From Bifidobacterium breve (GTDB taxonomy: Bacteria > Myxococcota_A > UBA796 > SXON01): a stretch of DNA of 59,267 nucleotides. Where the stretch lies: contig CALQBK020000007.1 in NCBI GenBank assembly GCA_943328795.2, forward strand, positions 1 through 59,267, given 5' to 3'. The position numbers and the translations under genes are program-made. Shown in pieces: positions 57,603 to 59,267 of the stretch (position 1 is the first letter of the stretch; every line of letters begins with the position of its first letter). The notes under the pieces were generated by a model. That model did not search any database. It was not told the origin of the DNA and saw nothing but the letters and a program-made list of their open reading frames with translations.

Positions 57603-57608
57603 GTTAGC
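57603..57608 (+). promoter_or_regulatory. Putative extended -10 box of the 57629 gene
   Basis: GTTAGC. Twenty-two nt separate the TA from the ATG at 57629, with CCCGGAG in the predicted short leader. Confidence 0.4.
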
Positions 57609-57628
57609 ACCCGCCGCCCGGAGATTCC

Positions 57629-58735
57629 ATGCTGCTGGTACTCGCCTCGCTCGCTTACGCCGGATGTGACGCACAGGTCGCGGCGATCTCGACGCTCACC
57701 CCCGAAACCGCCGCCGACTCGTTCGCCGCGCTCGTCAAGTGCGACCCGAAGGTGGCGGAGGGCTCCTTCCTGAAATTCCTCGAAAAGGCGGGCAACACCG
57801 AGGCCGTCGCCGGCCTCGTCCAGGTCGCCATCGACGCCAAGCTCTGGACCCCCGCGTGGACGTCGCTGTCGAAGATCCCAGACTTCGACGCCCGCGACGA
57901 GGTCGCGACCACCATCGGCACGTCCTGCGCGGATCACCCGACCAACGTCACGTTCCTCCAGGGCGCCTACACGCTGCGGGACGTCGAGTTCAAGCAGTGG
58001 GGAGACGCCTACCAGGCCTGCGAGGACACGAAGCTCTGGGACTGGGTCGCGACCAAGGTCAAGGCGCCGCCCCCGAAGGAGTTCGACGAGAAGTACATCG
58101 GGCTCGCGAACATGTACGCGTCGAAGAAGCACGCGGACGCCGTGCCGACCCTGAGCGAAGCCGCGATCGCGGCGGCCGCGAACGGCGGGCCGTTCAACTC
58201 GCTGCTCGAGTCCATCTCGAACGCGATGAAGCCCGGGTTTGGGGAGAACATGACGGCCGACGCCAAGAAGCAGCTCGAGGACGCGCTGGTAGCGATCGCG
58301 CAGAAGACGGGCCCTGCGCAGGCGAAGGGCGTCGCGACGCAGTTGGCGAACTCCGGGGCGGAGCAGGCAGCGGCGTCGCTGCTGCCGGTGCTGTACCCGG
58401 ACCGCATGATGCCCGGCGGCAAGTTCTTGTACGGCGTCGCGAGCGTCGAGTCCGGTACGTGCAATGGGAAGAAGACCGCGTACGTGCACTACACCACGCT
58501 CACCGAGGGCGGCACGCACTGGAGCATCTTGGCGGACATCGAGGGCCCGATGCGCGCGATGAAGCCGAAGCTGAAGGGCTGCACCGTGGACGAGGGCGGC
58601 TGGCCCGTCATCCACACCGAGGAGCCCGAGAAGAACACCAGCGACAGCGAAGGTTGGGCGGAGGCGCGCGCGAAGGAGTGGAGCGACAAGGGCTTCGAGG
58701 TCAAGCTGCAGAAAGAGAAGGAATTCTCCCTCTGA
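57629..58735 (+). CDS. Secreted HEAT-like protein, unknown function
   Basis: The 368-residue protein has a signal peptide (MLLVLASLAYAGC) that could be cut after AYA or lipidated at Cys13. Residues about 20-250 are helical with repeated paired-helix blocks (AADSFAALVKCDPKVAEGSF, VAGLVQVAIDAKLWTPAW, ALVAIAQKTGPAQAKGVA), resembling HEAT-type repeats. The last about 110 residues include YGVASVESGTCNGKKTAYVH and a Cys (LKGCTVDEGG) and look like a small alpha/beta domain. I do not recognise the family. CCCGGAG stands 5 nt before the ATG. Convergent with the ThDP enzyme gene. Confidence 0.7.
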   Translation: MLLVLASLAYAGCDAQVAAISTLTPETAADSFAALVKCDPKVAEGSFLKFLEKAGNTEAVAGLVQVAIDAKLWTPAWTSLSKIPDFDARDEVATTIGTSCADHPTNVTFLQGAYTLRDVEFKQWGDAYQACEDTKLWDWVATKVKAPPPKEFDEKYIGLANMYASKKHADAVPTLSEAAIAAAANGGPFNSLLESISNAMKPGFGENMTADAKKQLEDALVAIAQKTGPAQAKGVATQLANSGAEQAAASLLPVLYPDRMMPGGKFLYGVASVESGTCNGKKTAYVHYTTLTEGGTHWSILADIEGPMRAMKPKLKGCTVDEGGWPVIHTEEPEKNTSDSEGWAEARAKEWSDKGFEVKLQKEKEFSL

Positions 58736-58752
58736 CCTAACGCCGATGCTCG

Positions 58753-58767
58753 GCACACCTCGTGTGC
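58753..58767. terminator. Short hairpin between convergent genes
   Basis: GCACAC, loop CTC, then GTGTGC: a 6-bp perfect stem between the stop of the secreted protein gene and the stop of the ThDP enzyme gene. No T-tract. Confidence 0.35.
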
Positions 58768-58801
58768 GCCGGGCGGGGCTCTCGCCACACCCGAGCGCCA
58801 C

Positions 58802-59267
58802 CTACACCGAGATGGCGCCTTCGCGGAACGACGACGAGCCGATCTTGACATTCACCAGCGCGGGCTTGCCGCTGGCGAGCGCGCGATCGATCGCGGGGCG
58901 GATCTCCTCGGCGGTCTCGACGTACTCGCCGTGCCCGCCGAGCGCCTCGACCATGCGGTCGTACCGCGTGAAGTCGAGCCCGGTCGCCGGGAGTCGCTCG
59001 TTGCCGAACAGCTGGGCCTGGCCGCGCCGGATCTGGGTCCACGCGCTGTCGTTGCCCATGACCCCGACGAACGGGATGCCCTGGCGCGCAGCGGCCTCGT
59101 ACTCCATGCCGTTGAGCCCGAAGGACCCGTCGCCGTAGATGATGAAGACGGGCTCGTCCGGCCGGGCGAGGCGGGCCGCCATCGCGAAGCTCGGGCCCAC
59201 CCCCAGGGTGCCGAGCGGCCCGGGGTCCATCCAGTGCCCAGGGAGCGTCACGTCGACCACCTTCGCA
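58802..59267 (-). CDS. Thiamine-diphosphate-dependent enzyme, 3' end only
   Basis: Only the C-terminal about 154 residues are inside the window; the gene continues past 59267. The ThDP-binding half is clear: PGHWMDPGPLGTLGVGPSFA, then the GDG motif IIYGDGSFGLNGMEYEAAAR, with the partner Asn in PFVGVMGNDSAWTQIRRGQA about 27 residues later. The family includes acetolactate synthase, oxalyl-CoA decarboxylase and 2-hydroxyacyl-CoA lyase. The WMDPGPLGTLGVG context leans towards the last, but this cannot be settled from the C-terminus. Confidence 0.85.
   Translation of the reverse strand, partial: AKVVDVTLPGHWMDPGPLGTLGVGPSFAMAARLARPDEPVFIIYGDGSFGLNGMEYEAAARQGIPFVGVMGNDSAWTQIRRGQAQLFGNERLPATGLDFTRYDRMVEALGGHGEYVETAEEIRPAIDRALASGKPALVNVKIGSSSFREGAISV

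Noticed and set aside
14591-58762. The 15-mer GCTCGGCACACCTCG occurs at 14591-14605 and 58748-58762
   Set aside because: A single 15-bp match without flanking similarity can occur by chance in GC-rich DNA of this length.
1-59267. CRISPR arrays, insertion sequences, prophage, tRNA or rRNA genes
   Set aside because: I looked for regular short repeats with spacers, transposase motifs, cloverleaf-like intergenic sequences and conserved rRNA segments, and saw none. A covariance-model search would be the decisive test for small RNAs.

Overview
The window is about 59 kb of very GC-rich, gene-dense bacterial chromosome with almost exclusively G/C third codon positions. The gene content points to Myxococcota, or a close deltaproteobacterial relative. 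The evidence is a protein ending in a MYXO-CTERM-type tail (46999-47433), about a dozen predicted lipoproteins of which five carry Asp/Thr/Ser-rich tethers, a PNGase F-like lipoprotein, a secreted TldD homologue and a stand-alone SPASM protein. I see no rRNA, tRNA, CRISPR array, transposase or phage gene. The species cannot be named from this sequence.

Layout. 1-451: two 180-bp tandem repeats at the window edge. 452-9200: proline catabolism (pruA), an alpha/beta hydrolase, an FGE-fold membrane protein, a chromate transporter coupled to a beta-propeller lipoprotein, two divergent lipoproteins (one a C39-type peptidase), and an ArsR/AHSA1/membrane-protein operon. 9269-14650: a minus-strand operon of a membrane protein, PNGase F-like lipoprotein, PhyH dioxygenase and phosphofructokinase. 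14717-18660: an unknown protein and two divergent secreted proteins (IPT/TIG and VCBS). 18712-21949: an overlapping operon of a DsbA-like lipoprotein, PheS and an HlyD-like adaptor. 22052-26381: lspA, a tandem isocitrate dehydrogenase pair (one normal, one degenerate) and a secreted TldD. 26394-33335: lipoproteins, a penicillin-acylase family enzyme and an alpha/beta hydrolase. 33339-41176: a UDP-galactopyranose-mutase-like flavoprotein, thyX with a coupled lipoprotein, a SPASM/ABC/aminotransferase operon and an MsbA-type exporter. 41238-45470: Tim44-like protein, thiolase and radical SAM enzyme. 45636-54492: envelope glycosylation region with three GT-C-type membrane proteins, PspA, a MYXO-CTERM PKD protein and a sulfatase-fold lipoprotein. 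54538-59267: a DapC-like aminotransferase, a GlcD-like FAD oxidase, two secreted unknowns and the 3' part of a ThDP enzyme.

How the genes work together. Many operons are translationally coupled through ATGA, GTGA, TTGA or TGATG junctions. Of about 33 operon-leading starts, fourteen have a TA dinucleotide (usually GnTA, like an extended -10 box) ending 9-11 nt before the start codon, which predicts leaderless mRNAs. Nine others have the same box 19-25 nt upstream, mostly with a GGAG ribosome site between. This is the most striking non-coding regularity in the window and it decides several start codons. The dominant theme of the proteins is the cell envelope: lipoprotein maturation (lspA), tethered lipoproteins, envelope glycosyltransferases, exporters and membrane-stress protection.
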